From NCBI GenBank assembly GCA_028821265.1, contig JAPPGU010000036.1:62001-126000 (forward strand): 64,000 nucleotides of DNA. Direction: 5' to 3'. The stretch comes from a bacterium (GTDB lineage: Bacteria; Actinomycetota; Acidimicrobiia; Spongiisociales; Spongiisociaceae). The notes beneath the pieces were generated by a model, which was given only the letters and a program-made list of their open reading frames with translations, was not told the DNA's origin and made no database searches. The position numbers and the translations under genes were made by a program. Position 1 is the stretch's first letter; every line of letters begins with the position of its first letter. Shown in pieces: positions 39,247 through 48,456 of this stretch.

Positions 39247-40376
39247 CGCAGGGCGCCTGCTTCGCCGGCGACCAGTCTGGCCGCGCGGGCTCCTTCACCT
39301 TCCCCGGTCGACCACCCGAACGAGAACCGGAGGCACTCCCTGGCCAGGGCGGGGCTCATGCCCATGGCCTCGAGCACGTGGGAGACCGCGGCCGCGCCCG
39401 ATTGGCAGGCGGAGGCCGCCGACGCGGCCAGCCCGGCCCGGTCGAGCCGGACGAGCAGCATCTCGTTGCGAACACCGGGAATGCGGACGTGGGCGGTCTG
39501 GACCATCCGGGGTGCGCCGGCACCGGTGACGACCAGGTCCGGCATCAGCTCGTTCAACGTGGATTCGAAGGCGTCGCGTTCGCCCATGACCCGGGCGCCG
39601 AAGGCACCCCGCTCTTCCTCAAGAGCGGCCATGGCCGCCGCCATCCCGACCACGGCCATCACGTTATGGGTGCCGGAGCGCCGGCCCAGCTCCTGCCCGC
39701 CACCATGGACCAGGGGAACGAGGGGCGTTCCGGACCGGACGTAGAGAAGGCCAACGCCCTTGGGACCTCCGAACTTGTGCGCGGCGAGAGACAACAGGTC
39801 GACACCCAGAACGTCCACATCCACCCGTTCCGACACGTACCCCTGCACGGCATCGGTGTGGACGATGGCCGCGGGATGGGCCGCCTTGACCCCTGTCACC
39901 ACCTCCTCGACCGGCAACCGCACGCCGGTTTCGTTGTTGCCCATCATGATCGAGACCACCGCGGTGTCCGCTGACACATGGGAGGCGACCTCGGCCGGGT
40001 CGACGAGGCCATCGGCGGTCACCTTCGCGTAGCTGACCACGGATCCGAAGGAGCTGCAGTGCTCGGCGCTCATGAGGACGGCGTCGTGTTCCGTGGGCGA
40101 CGTGACGATGGCGCCGCGGCGGCTGCCCGCGAACGCCCTGCCCTTGATGGCCAGGTTGTCGGCCTCCGATCCACCCCCTGTGAACACGATCTCGCTCGGG
40201 TCGGCATTGATGAGCGAGGCTGCCAGGTCGCGGGAATCCTCGAGGGCGTTCTTGGCGCTCCGGGAGATGGCGTGGCTCCCTGACGGATTGCCGTAGACGT
40301 CGAGACGGAAAGGTTCCATCGCGGCCCACACCTCGGGTCGCAGGGGGGAGGAGGCGGCATGGTCCAGGTAGAGCAT
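39243..40376 (-). CDS. iscS: Cysteine desulfurase (IscS/NifS family)
   Basis: This 377-residue PLP enzyme mobilises sulfur from cysteine. M-L-Y-L-D-H-A-A-S-S-P is the usual N-terminus from ATG 40376. The PLP lysine is K201 (AAHKFGGPKG), H97 stacks on the cofactor (PTEHDAV), and the persulfide cysteine lies in S-A-C-Q-S-G. Overlap with mnmA points to tRNA thiolation as a main job, with possible supply to the Fe-S proteins nearby (mrp, erpA). No iscU or sufU is adjacent. Confidence 0.93.
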
Positions 40377-40459
40377 GGTGGGAATTGTGCCACGACCGGA
40401 GCGGAACACGGCACCACCCCGGAGGTATTCGGGTAAATCGAGCCGGACGGGCGGCGTTC

Positions 40460-40562
40460 TAGGAGTGTGCTGAAAAACGTCCAGTTGGCCGGGGAGCCGG
40501 TTACAGGATCCGGTTCAACGCGTGCGGGCCAACCCATCCCCGGCTTTTTCAGCATGCTCCTA
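40460..40562. mobile_element. MITE-like element, family 1, copy 1
   Basis: A 103-bp element with 18-bp terminal inverted repeats, TAGGAGTGTGCTGAAAAA at the left and the complement of TAGGAGCATGCTGAAAAA at the right (two mismatches). The interior is G/C-rich and non-coding. Copy 2 at 53020 shares the left end and the following GTCC-GTT-GGCC. The right terminal TAG is the stop codon of mrp. No transposase is encoded, so mobility would need one elsewhere. Confidence 0.75.
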
Positions 40563-41699
40563 CGAGGAGAGCGCCGCCATCAGCTTGGCGATCCGACCCG
40601 TGCAGGTCTCGGCCTCGGCCGGGGGGACCAGTTCGAGCAGCCTTCCGGCCACTTCCGTGAAGACCCGGGCCGCAGGACCATCTGGTCTGACGACCACCAC
40701 CGGCTCGCCCCGGTCGGTCCCGGCGCCCAGGGCCGGATCCAGGGGGATCGCTCCGATGAGGGGAACGTTCAGCGAGTCCGCCAGCGCTTCTCCCCCACCT
40801 CGGCCGAACAGCTCGAAGCGCTGCCCGTCCGGAGTCTCGAAGTAGGACATGTTCTCGATCACCGCCACCACCGGCATGGCGGAGCGGCGAGCCATGTCTG
40901 CCACCCTGATCGCCACCTTCTGGGCAGTCAGGGAAGGAGTGGTCACCACGACCATCTCCGACTGGGGAAGCAGGCGTGACAGCGCCATCTGGACGTCGCC
41001 GGTGCCGGGCGGCAGATCGATGACCAGGTAGTCGAGCTTGCCCCAGGCGACCTGCTGGAGGAACTGCTCCAGCGCCTTGGAGAGCATCAAGCCCCTCCAC
41101 ATGAGGGCGGTCTCCTCCGACTCGATGATCAGGCCGGTGGACACCACCTCGATGCCGTACGCCTCAACCGGTTGCATGAGCCTGGTAGCCGGGTCGGCCT
41201 CGATCCGGGCGTCGGTCCCCAGCATCCTCGGGATCGAGAACCCCCAGATATCGGCATCGAGCAACCCGACCCGGTAACCCACCCGGCCGAGCGCCAGGGC
41301 CAGATTGACGGAGACCGAACTCTTGCCGACCCCGCCCTTGCCGCTCCCGACCGCGATCGTCCTGGTGGTGGGCGGCACGCGGGTGGGTGCTGCGTTCTCC
41401 CGGGCGCGGCGGCGAGCCACCTCCATCAGCTCCGAGCGTTGTTTCCGGGTCATGGCCCGGGTCTCGACCACCACCCTTCGCACTCCGGGGATGGCCTCGA
41501 TCCTGCGGACGGTGTCGTTCTCGATCTGGCCCCGCATCGGGCACTCGGCGATGGTCAGAGCCAGACCGATGGTCACGACGCCTTCGTCGAGCACGACCTC
41601 GCGCACCATCCCCAGATCGACCACGTCCGAACCCAGTTCAGGGTCCATCACCCCTCGTAGGGCCTCCATGATCCGGTCTTCGGTCAGGGGATGTGGCAT
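40560..41699 (-). CDS. mrp: Mrp/ApbC-family Fe-S cluster carrier P-loop ATPase
   Basis: This 379-residue protein has an N-terminal MIP18/DUF59 domain (about residues 1-90) and an Mrp NTPase domain. The deviant Walker A is GSGKGGVGKSS (118-128). Where many Mrp proteins have CxxC, this one reads M-S-Y-F-E-T-P-D-G, as in other actinobacterial members. It probably carries or transfers Fe-S clusters. The frame is open further upstream; ATG 41699 gives the normal length. The stop TAG is the terminal triplet of a MITE, so the last residues could be altered compared with relatives. Confidence 0.92.
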   Translation of the reverse strand: MPHPLTEDRIMEALRGVMDPELGSDVVDLGMVREVVLDEGVVTIGLALTIAECPMRGQIENDTVRRIEAIPGVRRVVVETRAMTRKQRSELMEVARRRARENAAPTRVPPTTRTIAVGSGKGGVGKSSVSVNLALALGRVGYRVGLLDADIWGFSIPRMLGTDARIEADPATRLMQPVEAYGIEVVSTGLIIESEETALMWRGLMLSKALEQFLQQVAWGKLDYLVIDLPPGTGDVQMALSRLLPQSEMVVVTTPSLTAQKVAIRVADMARRSAMPVVAVIENMSYFETPDGQRFELFGRGGGEALADSLNVPLIGAIPLDPALGAGTDRGEPVVVVRPDGPAARVFTEVAGRLLELVPPAEAETCTGRIAKLMAALSS

Positions 41700-41871
41700 G
41701 GTCGTCTCCGCGCATCCGTCGGATCGACCCACCTTATCGGCATATCGCAGTTGTCGGCACGCCGGCTCTCCCCGACCTTCGCCGGCGAACCGGATCACGG
41801 AGGGCAACACCGCGCCGCACAGATTCGCCCACTTCCTGCGTCCGATCTCACGGTTGGTTGCCGGCCGCTTG

Positions 41872-41877
41872 TATAAT
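41872..41877 (+). promoter_or_regulatory. Possible -10 element upstream of erpA
   Basis: A perfect TATAAT sits 58 bases before the erpA ATG in the divergent mrp-erpA region. No good -35 is present at 16-18 bases (CACGGT at 17), so this is tentative. Confidence 0.35.
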
Positions 41878-41934
41878 GCCTGGGCCGGGCCAATTCCTCG
41901 GAATGGCCCGGGACGGTCGATCGGGAGTGCCCGG

Positions 41935-42297
41935 ATGGAACAGCTCGTCAACATCACCACGCGCCGACCGATGAGGGCGGTCACTCTGACCGACGGAGCG
42001 GTTGCCAAGGTGCGTGAGCTGCTGGTCTCCGAGGGGGACCCGGCCCTCGCCCTACGCATGGCCGTCCGCCCCGGAGGATGCTCCGGATTCTCGTACGAGA
42101 TGTTCTTCGACTCCGATAGGTCCGACGCCGACGTCGTCGAGGAGTTCGAAGGCGTCGACGTGCTGGTGGACCGCCAGAGCGTGGACCTGCTGCGCGGCTC
42201 GACCCTGGACTACCAGGACGGCCTCATGGGGGCGGGCTTCGCCATCAACAACCCGAACGTCAGCAGGTCGTGCGGCTGCGGGAATAGCTTTAGCTAG
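41935..42297 (+). CDS. erpA: A-type iron-sulfur cluster carrier (ErpA/IscA family)
   Basis: This 120-residue HesB-fold protein delivers Fe-S clusters to targets. The three conserved cysteines are in G-G-C-S-G-F-S-Y and the terminal C-G-C-G-N-S-F. It starts at ATG 41935 behind GGGAG. The sequence cannot distinguish ErpA from IscA or SufA. It is divergent from mrp, another cluster carrier, which supports a shared role. The stop codon lies in the first unit of a heptamer repeat. Confidence 0.9.
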   Translation: MEQLVNITTRRPMRAVTLTDGAVAKVRELLVSEGDPALALRMAVRPGGCSGFSYEMFFDSDRSDADVVEEFEGVDVLVDRQSVDLLRGSTLDYQDGLMGAGFAINNPNVSRSCGCGNSFS

Positions 42298-42314
42298 TTG
42301 CTAGTCGCTAGTTG
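42294..42314. repeat. Heptamer array CTAGTTG/CTAGTCG/CTAGTTG
   Basis: Three tandem heptamers, one with a single change. The TAG of the first is the erpA stop codon. It matches the arrays at 36110 and 55098. Confidence 0.88.
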
Positions 42315-42423
42315 TCGATGATAACGAGCCGAATGCTGCGAGTTCGTGGGGTGCCGTGGTCGAGTGCCCGAGATCGCCACCCGGCGCGGTAGCCTCTGAG
42401 CCTCAGGCTACGGAGGCATCGCT

Positions 42424-42816
42424 ATGGCAAAGAGGACTCTTGAAACCCCCAGCGCCCCACCCGCCATCGGTCCGTACACGGTGGCGATCGAGGCTGCCGG
42501 CCTGGTGTTCCTATCGGGTCAGGTGGCGCTCGTGCCGGAAGGTGGGCGAGAGGACGGTGACAGCTCTGCGCAGACCCGCCAGGTCATGAACAACATCGGC
42601 GCCATGCTGGGCGACATCGGCCTCGGTTACGGCGACATCGTCAAAACCACCATCTTCATGGTTGACATCGGGGACTACGCAGCTATCAACGAGGTGTACG
42701 CCGAGTACTTCGATGCCGATCCCCCGGCCCGGTCCGCAGTGCAGGTGTCCGCCCTGCCGGGCGGGTTCCGCGTCGAGATAGAGATCGTGGCCGCCCGGAG
42801 CGGGAACCTGGGCTAA
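42424..42816 (+). CDS. ridA: RidA/YjgF/YER057c-family enamine deaminase
   Basis: This 130-residue protein hydrolyses reactive enamine/imine intermediates from PLP enzymes. The family core is present: A-P-P-A-I-G-P-Y, F-L-S-G-Q-V, and P-A-R-S-A-V-Q-V-S-A-L-P with the carboxylate-binding arginine, then V-E-I-E-I-V-A. A ribosome site, GGAGG, precedes the ATG. It likely shares a transcript with the methyltransferase gene ten bases downstream. Confidence 0.93.
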   Translation: MAKRTLETPSAPPAIGPYTVAIEAAGLVFLSGQVALVPEGGREDGDSSAQTRQVMNNIGAMLGDIGLGYGDIVKTTIFMVDIGDYAAINEVYAEYFDADPPARSAVQVSALPGGFRVEIEIVAARSGNLG

Positions 42817-42826
42817 GGCCGGTTCC

Positions 42827-43507
42827 ATGCTGCCGGCAGGCGATGCCGAGGCCTCGGGACATGTGCGACCCGCCTCCTATCACGAGAGCGGCACCGTAGA
42901 GGCCTGGAACGAGCGGTACGCGACCCGGGGCATGGTTTGGGGAACCGAACCCAACCGGTTCCTGGCCGATTACGCGACCGGGCTCACCCCTCGCCGGGTT
43001 CTCGACCTCGGGTGCGGGCAGGGACGCAACGCGGTGTGGCTGGCCACCCAAGGCCATCGGGTCACCGGGATAGACCTATCCCCGGTGGCCATCGAGCAGG
43101 CCCGCCGGTTGGCGGCCGACCACGCGGTGGAGGTGATCTTCGAGGTGGCGAGCGTGGTGGAGGACTGGACGCCGCCTCCGGATGCCTTCGACCTGGTCGT
43201 TCTGTCGTACCTGCAGCTCCCGTCACATGACCGCCGGGTGGCTCATGCCAAGGCCACTGAGGCCCTCGCCCCCGGGGGGACGGTCTGGCTGATCGCCCAC
43301 CACTCCGACAACATCACGGCCGGGGTGGGAGGGCCCCCGTATCCGGAAGTGCTGTTCAACGAGAGAGCACTCGCCGGCGACTTCGTCGACCTGGATCTCC
43401 TGAGGAACGAGAAGGTATTCCGCGATGTGGAGGGCGAGGACGGCCTGGTGCGGATAGCCCACGACATACTCCTGGTGGCCGTCAAACCCGCAGAACCGGA
43501 CGGATGA
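42827..43507 (+). CDS. Class I SAM-dependent methyltransferase
   Basis: This 226-residue protein has motif I V-L-D-L-G-C-G-Q-G-R-N-A (about residues 58-69) and the acidic ribose-binding residue in G-I-D-L-S near 81-85. An A-W-N-E-R-Y-x-x-x-x-x-x-W-G-x-E-P-N start resembles TehB and thiopurine-type methyltransferases. The substrate is unknown. It follows ridA closely. Confidence 0.88.
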   Translation: MLPAGDAEASGHVRPASYHESGTVEAWNERYATRGMVWGTEPNRFLADYATGLTPRRVLDLGCGQGRNAVWLATQGHRVTGIDLSPVAIEQARRLAADHAVEVIFEVASVVEDWTPPPDAFDLVVLSYLQLPSHDRRVAHAKATEALAPGGTVWLIAHHSDNITAGVGGPPYPEVLFNERALAGDFVDLDLLRNEKVFRDVEGEDGLVRIAHDILLVAVKPAEPDG

Positions 43508-43741
43508 ACCGGGTCGCGGTGGATCCGGCGCCATCGCGCATCAAATAGGCCGCGGCCACGCCGGATCGGCATACGACCGGAACGCGAATGCGTTTCCGAT
43601 TCAGGCTCGGGCGGACTAGCCTTGCCACGCCACGCCCCGAGATGCCGGGGGTGCGATGATCGCACTGGGGTTGAGGCGGCCACTCGCCAAGCGGTCTGCT
43701 CACCGCGGCATGGGGGATTCCGTTGATGAGAGGATGCTCGT

Positions 43742-44770
43742 ATGGCATACAGGGCTATGTACATCTGGTCGGACGGGACCGAGCCGACCCCGCTCCTGCG
43801 GTCGAAGACCAACGTGCTCAAGGACGGCGAAGAGCCGGGCATCTGGGGCTTCGACGGATCAAGCACCAACCAGGCGCCCGGAGGCGACTCGGATGTGGTG
43901 CTCAGGCCGGTGAAGACCGTTCCCGACCCGATCAGGGGCGGCGACGACATTCTCGTGCTCTCCGAGTGCCTGACGCCCGACCTCGAACCCCACCCCACCA
44001 ATACCCGGGCCGCCTGCGTGGCAGCCTACGAGAAGTACGCCGACTTCAACCCGATCTTCGGATTGGAGCAGGAATACACCTTCATCACGATGATGGATCC
44101 GACGGCCAGCCAGTACTACGGACCCCCGCCGGGGTTCCCGCTCGGCGGGTATCCGGCCCCCCAGGGCCCGTACTACTGCTCCGTGGGCGCCAATCGCGCC
44201 TTCGGGAGGCCCGTGGTGGATGCGCACAGCCAGGCCTGCATCGACGCCGGCCTGTCGATCGAGGGCACCAACGCCGAAGTGATGCCGGGGCAGTGGGAAT
44301 ACCAGATCGGGCCGCTGCCGCCCGTCGAGGTATCCGACCAGATCCTGATCGCCCGCTGGATGATCGAGCGGATCGCCGAGGACTACGGCCTCCAGGTGAC
44401 CCTGCATCCGAAGCCGGTACTGGGTGACTGGAACGGCGCCGGATGCCACACCAACGTCTCGACCCGCCAGATGATGGAGAGCTACGACGCCGTGATCGCC
44501 GCTTGCGAGGCTCTGGGCGCCAACGCGGAGGAGCACGTCAAGAACTACGGCGCCGACATCGAGATGCGGTTGACCGGGGCGCACGAGACCCAGCGCTACG
44601 ACCAGTTCAACTATGACGTGTCCGACCGGGGCGCATCGGTGAGGATCCCCTGGACCACCTACAAGAACCAGAAGGGCTACATCGAGGATCGCCGTCCCAA
44701 CTCGAACTGCGATCCCTACGTGGTTACCCGCCTGATCATGGAGACCATCTGCGGAGCGGCCTCCTCCTGA
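43742..44770 (+). CDS. glnII: Glutamine synthetase, type II (eukaryotic-like)
   Basis: This 342-residue ATP-dependent enzyme makes glutamine from glutamate and ammonia; GSII forms decamers and lacks the adenylylation tyrosine of GSI. Motifs are W-G-F-D-G-S-S-T-N, F-G-L-E-Q-E-Y-T, G-P-Y-Y-C-S-V-G, V-M-P-G-Q-W-E-Y-Q-I-G, N-G-A-G-C-H-T-N and the closing R-G-A-S-V-R-I-P. AGAGGA precedes the ATG and a strong terminator follows. GSII is widespread in eukaryotes and found in some actinomycetes and rhizobia. Glutamine is also the amide donor for GatCAB. Confidence 0.95.
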   Translation: MAYRAMYIWSDGTEPTPLLRSKTNVLKDGEEPGIWGFDGSSTNQAPGGDSDVVLRPVKTVPDPIRGGDDILVLSECLTPDLEPHPTNTRAACVAAYEKYADFNPIFGLEQEYTFITMMDPTASQYYGPPPGFPLGGYPAPQGPYYCSVGANRAFGRPVVDAHSQACIDAGLSIEGTNAEVMPGQWEYQIGPLPPVEVSDQILIARWMIERIAEDYGLQVTLHPKPVLGDWNGAGCHTNVSTRQMMESYDAVIAACEALGANAEEHVKNYGADIEMRLTGAHETQRYDQFNYDVSDRGASVRIPWTTYKNQKGYIEDRRPNSNCDPYVVTRLIMETICGAASS

Positions 44771-44791
44771 ACCAACCGACCCTGTGGTCTG

Positions 44792-44836
44792 AGGCCCGAT
44801 GCGTGCAGCAATGCGCGCATCGGGCCTTTACTCTTT
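44792..44836 (+). terminator. Rho-independent terminator after glnII
   Basis: A perfect 12-bp stem, AGGCCCGATGCG pairing CGCATCGGGCCT, closes a 12-base loop and runs into TTTACTCTTT. It lies 22 bases after the glutamine synthetase stop. Confidence 0.85.
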
Positions 44837-44863
44837 CGCACCCTCGCCGGCGGCCGGTAAGGC

Positions 44864-45199
44864 CTACTCGCGGGAGCCGACCTTCTCTCTCTCCTTGCCC
44901 GGTATTCCGATCAGCGCGCCGGTCAGCAGACCGACGTCCCTGACCAACTGGAGTAGCAAAGCGCCGTGCCTCTCCAGGCGCTCATCCTGTCGGTCCAGCC
45001 GCCCGTCCTGCCGGTCGAACCGCTCATCCTGCTTGGCGAAGCCTTCCCTGATCGCCGCATCTTGGCGGTCGAAGCGCTCGTTGGTAAGGGCCTTGAACTC
45101 ATCGAGGCTTCTCTCGATGCTTCGGGCCAGCACGAACACGACCCGCCAGAAGAAAGCGACCGAGATGCCGAACAATCCGACGACCACTGCATAGTCCAT
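44864..45199 (-). CDS. Membrane-anchored coiled-coil protein with F-D-R-Q-D repeats
   Basis: This 111-residue protein has one N-terminal helix (residues 3-22) and then a charged helix with a repeating R-F-D-R-Q-D / R-L-D-R-Q-D / R-L-E-R-H pattern (about residues 40-80), indicating a coiled coil. A short hydrophobic tail segment, L-L-T-G-A-L-I-G, follows. ATG 45199 has GGAG eight bases upstream; earlier in-frame ATG 45214 is possible. Similar small proteins are often called hemolysin XhlA-like or DUF without evidence. The function is unknown. Confidence 0.72.
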   Translation of the reverse strand: MDYAVVVGLFGISVAFFWRVVFVLARSIERSLDEFKALTNERFDRQDAAIREGFAKQDERFDRQDGRLDRQDERLERHGALLLQLVRDVGLLTGALIGIPGKEREKVGSRE

Positions 45200-45393
45200 A
45201 TTGCTTAACTCCATTGCTGCCAGTGTAGCCCAGAGCACGGGATGGATGTTGAGCTACACACCCTGCTTCTAGTCATCCCACACTCCATATATCGCTATCC
45301 GATGATGGTTTCAAGGGGGCTGGTCGGCGAAGCCTCAGTAGTAGCCAGCGTGTCGGGACAGGCAAGGAGTCATCGGGAACGTGCCCGGAACTG

Positions 45394-46056
45394 TCAGGCG
45401 GCGCCGAAGCCCTGCCGGACGATCTCGCTGATCTGGTCGACCTGTTGTTCGAAGCTGGCCGCTGCGGCCCGGAACTCCACCATGGCCGCTCGGCGGTCCT
45501 CGCCGGTGTCGGGCGCTCTCAATCCGGTCAGGGCGGCGGCTGCTGCTTCTGCGACTGCGGCCGCCGACTCGTAGACCCGCTGGTGAGCGTCGGTCAACCC
45601 GGCCACGTCCTCTGGGGGCCGGTGGAGCTCCACCGCCTCGCTGAAGACCACGGCGCGCTCGGAGGCAGCGACCATGCCGGCCTCCGTCTCGGCGAAGGTA
45701 ACACCGGTCTCATCCCGGTTCTCCCAGGCGTCGTTGACAGCGTTCAACTCCTCGACCAGCGCCGCCAGCGCCGTCTTGTCCTCGGCCAGGTTGGTGAGGT
45801 ACACCTCGATCTCGGGCGGCAGGAGGGTCGTAGGAGTGGTGTCTTCGGTCGTCTCGGTCCCGCCATCACCGGCGGATGTGTCCTCAACGGCCGCCGAGGT
45901 TGCGGTCGTGGGCCGAGTAGTGCCCGTTGCACCGGAAGTAATCTCGACGGCAGGCGGCTCCAGACGGTTCACCCAGACCCAGGTGAACAGGATCATTCCC
46001 AGCACTACCAAGGGCAATACCCACCGGCCGGGCCTGGGGTCGGGGTTGGACACCAT
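45394..46056 (-). CDS. Membrane-anchored hypothetical protein with Thr-rich linker
   Basis: This 220-residue protein has a single N-terminal membrane helix (about residues 13-30), a Thr/Ala/Gly-rich low-complexity linker (40-80), and an extracytoplasmic helical domain rich in Ala and Glu. The helices resemble a four-helix-bundle sensor or cell-wall-associated domain, but no family is recognised. A TTG nine bases earlier is an alternative start. It is divergent from the gene at 46207. Confidence 0.7.
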   Translation of the reverse strand: MVSNPDPRPGRWVLPLVVLGMILFTWVWVNRLEPPAVEITSGATGTTRPTTATSAAVEDTSAGDGGTETTEDTTPTTLLPPEIEVYLTNLAEDKTALAALVEELNAVNDAWENRDETGVTFAETEAGMVAASERAVVFSEAVELHRPPEDVAGLTDAHQRVYESAAAVAEAAAAALTGLRAPDTGEDRRAAMVEFRAAAASFEQQVDQISEIVRQGFGAA

Positions 46057-46206
46057 AGCGAACAACGTTAGTCCGCACGCGACCGGTTTCCCGGTTATCC
46101 CTGGCCAGCGGGTTGTCCGGCGGGGCTGTTAAAGCGGGGATGTGCGGGGTATGTTGTCCGCACGCGCGATGTTCGCCGGCACCGGGAGGAACGAAAGGGT
46201 CAGCCC

Positions 46207-46992
46207 GTGCCAAACCTTCCACCCGCAACCGACGACCAGGTGAGCGAGCACATGCCTTGGGAGCAGCTCACCATCCCACCCCAACCCGACCGCAAGATAC
46301 TGATCTACGGCGTCGCAGCCGGCCTCATCGTCGTGGTGCTGGGCGTGGTCGTCTTCCGGCAGATCAACCGGCCTTCGGCGCCGGATCTGATGCCGGTCAC
46401 CCCGATTGCCGTCGCCTCCGAGCCGCTGGCTACCACCACCCTCCCGCCGATGGCTGACCAGGGACAAGCGCCGGCCACGGTGGCCCTGGCCGAGCCGGAG
46501 GTCACCCCCCGGCTCTCGGAGGCCGACCTCATGGCGGTCAACCGGGAAGGTACGGAGCGGACCCTGGCAGGCACCGCCGAATGGCTGGTGCTGGAGTTCT
46601 TCACCATCGACCCGTCCGAGGTGTGGGCCGATCGGGTGCAGGCCGCTTCCGGCATCCGGCTGCCCGACGGAGTGGCGCCTGAGCCGTCCAGCGCCGAGAC
46701 CGTGTCCTATGTGGAATGGACCAGGACCCGATCGGTCACCCAGACCGGACCGGACACCTACCGAGCCCTCGTGCTGATCCGCCGGCTGGTGGCGCCGGAC
46801 GGGGCCGGCTTCCGGCGGCTTCCTGTGGAACGGGTGGAAGTGGACCTCCGGGTTGAGGCGGACGGCGAGGTACGCGCCCTCTCGCTGCCCGAGATCTCGA
46901 CTCCGACCGAGACGGAGTTACTGCCGCTCCCGGAGACCGAGCTGGCATGGGTGGTGGACTCGGCCGGTATCGGCTGGCCCGTGACACGTTGA
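46207..46992 (+). CDS. Membrane-anchored hypothetical protein
   Basis: This 261-residue protein has a cytoplasmic N-terminus, one hydrophobic helix (about residues 31-50, I-L-I-Y-G-V-A-A-G-L-I-V-V-V-L-G-V-V-V), a Pro/Thr-rich linker, and a 150-residue soluble outer domain. The outer domain resembles conjugal-transfer TcpC-like or NTF2-like folds in rhythm only (not certain). It starts at GTG. It is divergent from the preceding membrane-anchored gene, and the pair may act together at the envelope. Confidence 0.72.
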   Translation: MPNLPPATDDQVSEHMPWEQLTIPPQPDRKILIYGVAAGLIVVVLGVVVFRQINRPSAPDLMPVTPIAVASEPLATTTLPPMADQGQAPATVALAEPEVTPRLSEADLMAVNREGTERTLAGTAEWLVLEFFTIDPSEVWADRVQAASGIRLPDGVAPEPSSAETVSYVEWTRTRSVTQTGPDTYRALVLIRRLVAPDGAGFRRLPVERVEVDLRVEADGEVRALSLPEISTPTETELLPLPETELAWVVDSAGIGWPVTR

Positions 46993-47234
46993 TCGACGGG
47001 TTTCCCGATGACGCTAGGCCTGCGGGGACGGTGCGAGTCCGCCCACAGGCGATGCGGAGCGGCCTGTACGGTCGGCTGGTCACCTCGGCGGTGATACAAG
47101 CACTGTTGGGACTCGCATCGGAGGCCTGTTTCTTGCGTTACACACGAGGCCCATCTGTGACCCTGGTCCCCGTATCTGCCAGGCCGCGCCGGCCAGAAGC
47201 CCGACGATCGAGGCCTTCGCGACGGGCCAGTCGG

Positions 47235-48104
47235 CTACGGGCGGTTTGAACGGGCCGCGCTGACCAGTCGGTGGATCTCGACCCCGTCCTCGCTGCCACT
47301 CTCGCACGCCTGCGCCCAACCGGCGGCGTCCGAACGGTACGTGTCATCCTCGATGGTGACGGATGCCCCTTGGCGGAGAAGGTGCCGTACCATTTCGAGT
47401 TGGCCGAACTGGATGGCGAAGTGCAAGGCGGTCGTATTCCGGTACGGGCGCGCGTCGACATCCACCCCCGCACCCAGGAGGTAATCGACGACCTCCTTCC
47501 GGTCGTTGGCCGCGGCCAGCACGAAGGCCTCGTCCAGGACTTCTGCCGGGTCGTCGGTCGGCGGACGGCCGACAGGTCTGCCCACGTCGGCCCAGTCCGG
47601 CCGGTAGGGGCCCGGGTCCGCCAGCAGCGAACCGTCGGTCGCCACCCAATTCCTGACCATCGGCAGCAGGCCCGCAGCCGCGGCCAGCCAAAGCGTGTGC
47701 CGGTGGAGTCCATGCTCTACCAGCACGTCGGCGGCCTCGGTGGAGCCGTGCATGGCGGCCGACTCCAGCGGCGTGATGCCAGCGTCGGCTCGGGCGGTAG
47801 GGTCGGCGCCGGCCGCCAGGAGTTGGGAGCAGAGGTCCGCCAAGTTCCAGCAGGCAGCGAGATTCAAGGCCCGATCCAGTTCGGCGCCGGCACCGATCAG
47901 CACGCCGACTAGTTCGGGTGAGGTAGGTCCGGCCTCGGGTTGCGTCATCAGTTCGAGCAACGTGTTGCCACCCACCGCTAGGTTCACCACCTCTGGGTCG
48001 CTGTCGAGAACCGCTCGAAGCCCGTCCGCGTCGGGGGATCGAATAGCTCGAATAGCGCGGAGCAGTCGCTCCTCCTGCCCCGGACGTGTTGCGCCCGATC
48101 CCAC
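47235..48104 (-). CDS. Ankyrin-repeat protein
   Basis: This 289-residue protein contains about six ankyrin-like units, for example G-I-T-P-L-E-S-A-A-M-H-G-S-T-E-A-A-D-V-L-V-E-H-G and T-A-L-H-F-A-I-Q-F-G. There is no signal or membrane segment, so it is cytoplasmic and probably binds a protein. The start is a GTG at 48104 without a ribosome site; an internal start is possible. It lies downstream of the Nfu N-domain gene, on the same strand, after 25 bases that contain a MITE-end-like GTGGTCTGTC. Confidence 0.82.
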   Translation of the reverse strand: MGSGATRPGQEERLLRAIRAIRSPDADGLRAVLDSDPEVVNLAVGGNTLLELMTQPEAGPTSPELVGVLIGAGAELDRALNLAACWNLADLCSQLLAAGADPTARADAGITPLESAAMHGSTEAADVLVEHGLHRHTLWLAAAAGLLPMVRNWVATDGSLLADPGPYRPDWADVGRPVGRPPTDDPAEVLDEAFVLAAANDRKEVVDYLLGAGVDVDARPYRNTTALHFAIQFGQLEMVRHLLRQGASVTIEDDTYRSDAAGWAQACESGSEDGVEIHRLVSAARSNRP

Positions 48105-48119
48105 ACCACGATCGTACTT

Positions 48120-48129
48120 GTGGTCTGTC
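48120..48129. repeat. Isolated terminal inverted repeat of MITE family 2
   Basis: GTGGTCTGTC is identical to the left end of the element at 53126. It overlaps the stop codon of the Nfu N-domain gene by one base. It may be a remnant, or the outer end of a larger unit closed by 48612-48621. Confidence 0.45.
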
Positions 48130-48386
48130 TAGTCCGGAAAGTGCCTCTCCAGGATGGTCGCGACCGCGGGGGTGATGCCGGACCAGTCAGCATCGGGGTG
48201 CTTGGTGATGGTTACGAAATCGGCTGTCATGAAGACGCTCATGATCCCTTCGATGCCGAACAGCTCGCGGGCCACGGGATCGTCTCCGGCATTAGCCGGC
48301 ACGTAGCTACGAGGACCGCCCACCTCTACCCCGACGCCGAACTTCAGCGCGTTGGGGTTGGGGGTGTATTGGGGGACGATCGGCAC
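48129..48386 (-). CDS. Stand-alone Nfu/NifU N-terminal scaffold-like domain protein
   Basis: This 85-residue protein matches the Nfu_N domain: T-P-N-P-N-A-L-K-F near residues 8-16, D-P-V-A-R-E-L-F near 36-43, and I-E-G-I-M-S-V-F-M-T-A-D-F-V-T-I-T-K. The cluster-binding CxxC domain that normally follows is absent. It starts at GTG with AGGAGG upstream. A role in Fe-S assembly or as a protein adaptor is inferred from the family. It is bracketed by MITE-end sequences. Confidence 0.85.
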   Translation of the reverse strand: MPIVPQYTPNPNALKFGVGVEVGGPRSYVPANAGDDPVARELFGIEGIMSVFMTADFVTITKHPDADWSGITPAVATILERHFPD

Positions 48387-48456
48387 CGGACCTCCTTTGC
48401 AGGGGATGCTAATCCCATCCCCTGTTGCTCAACCTCTAGAGCACTACCATCACCTC

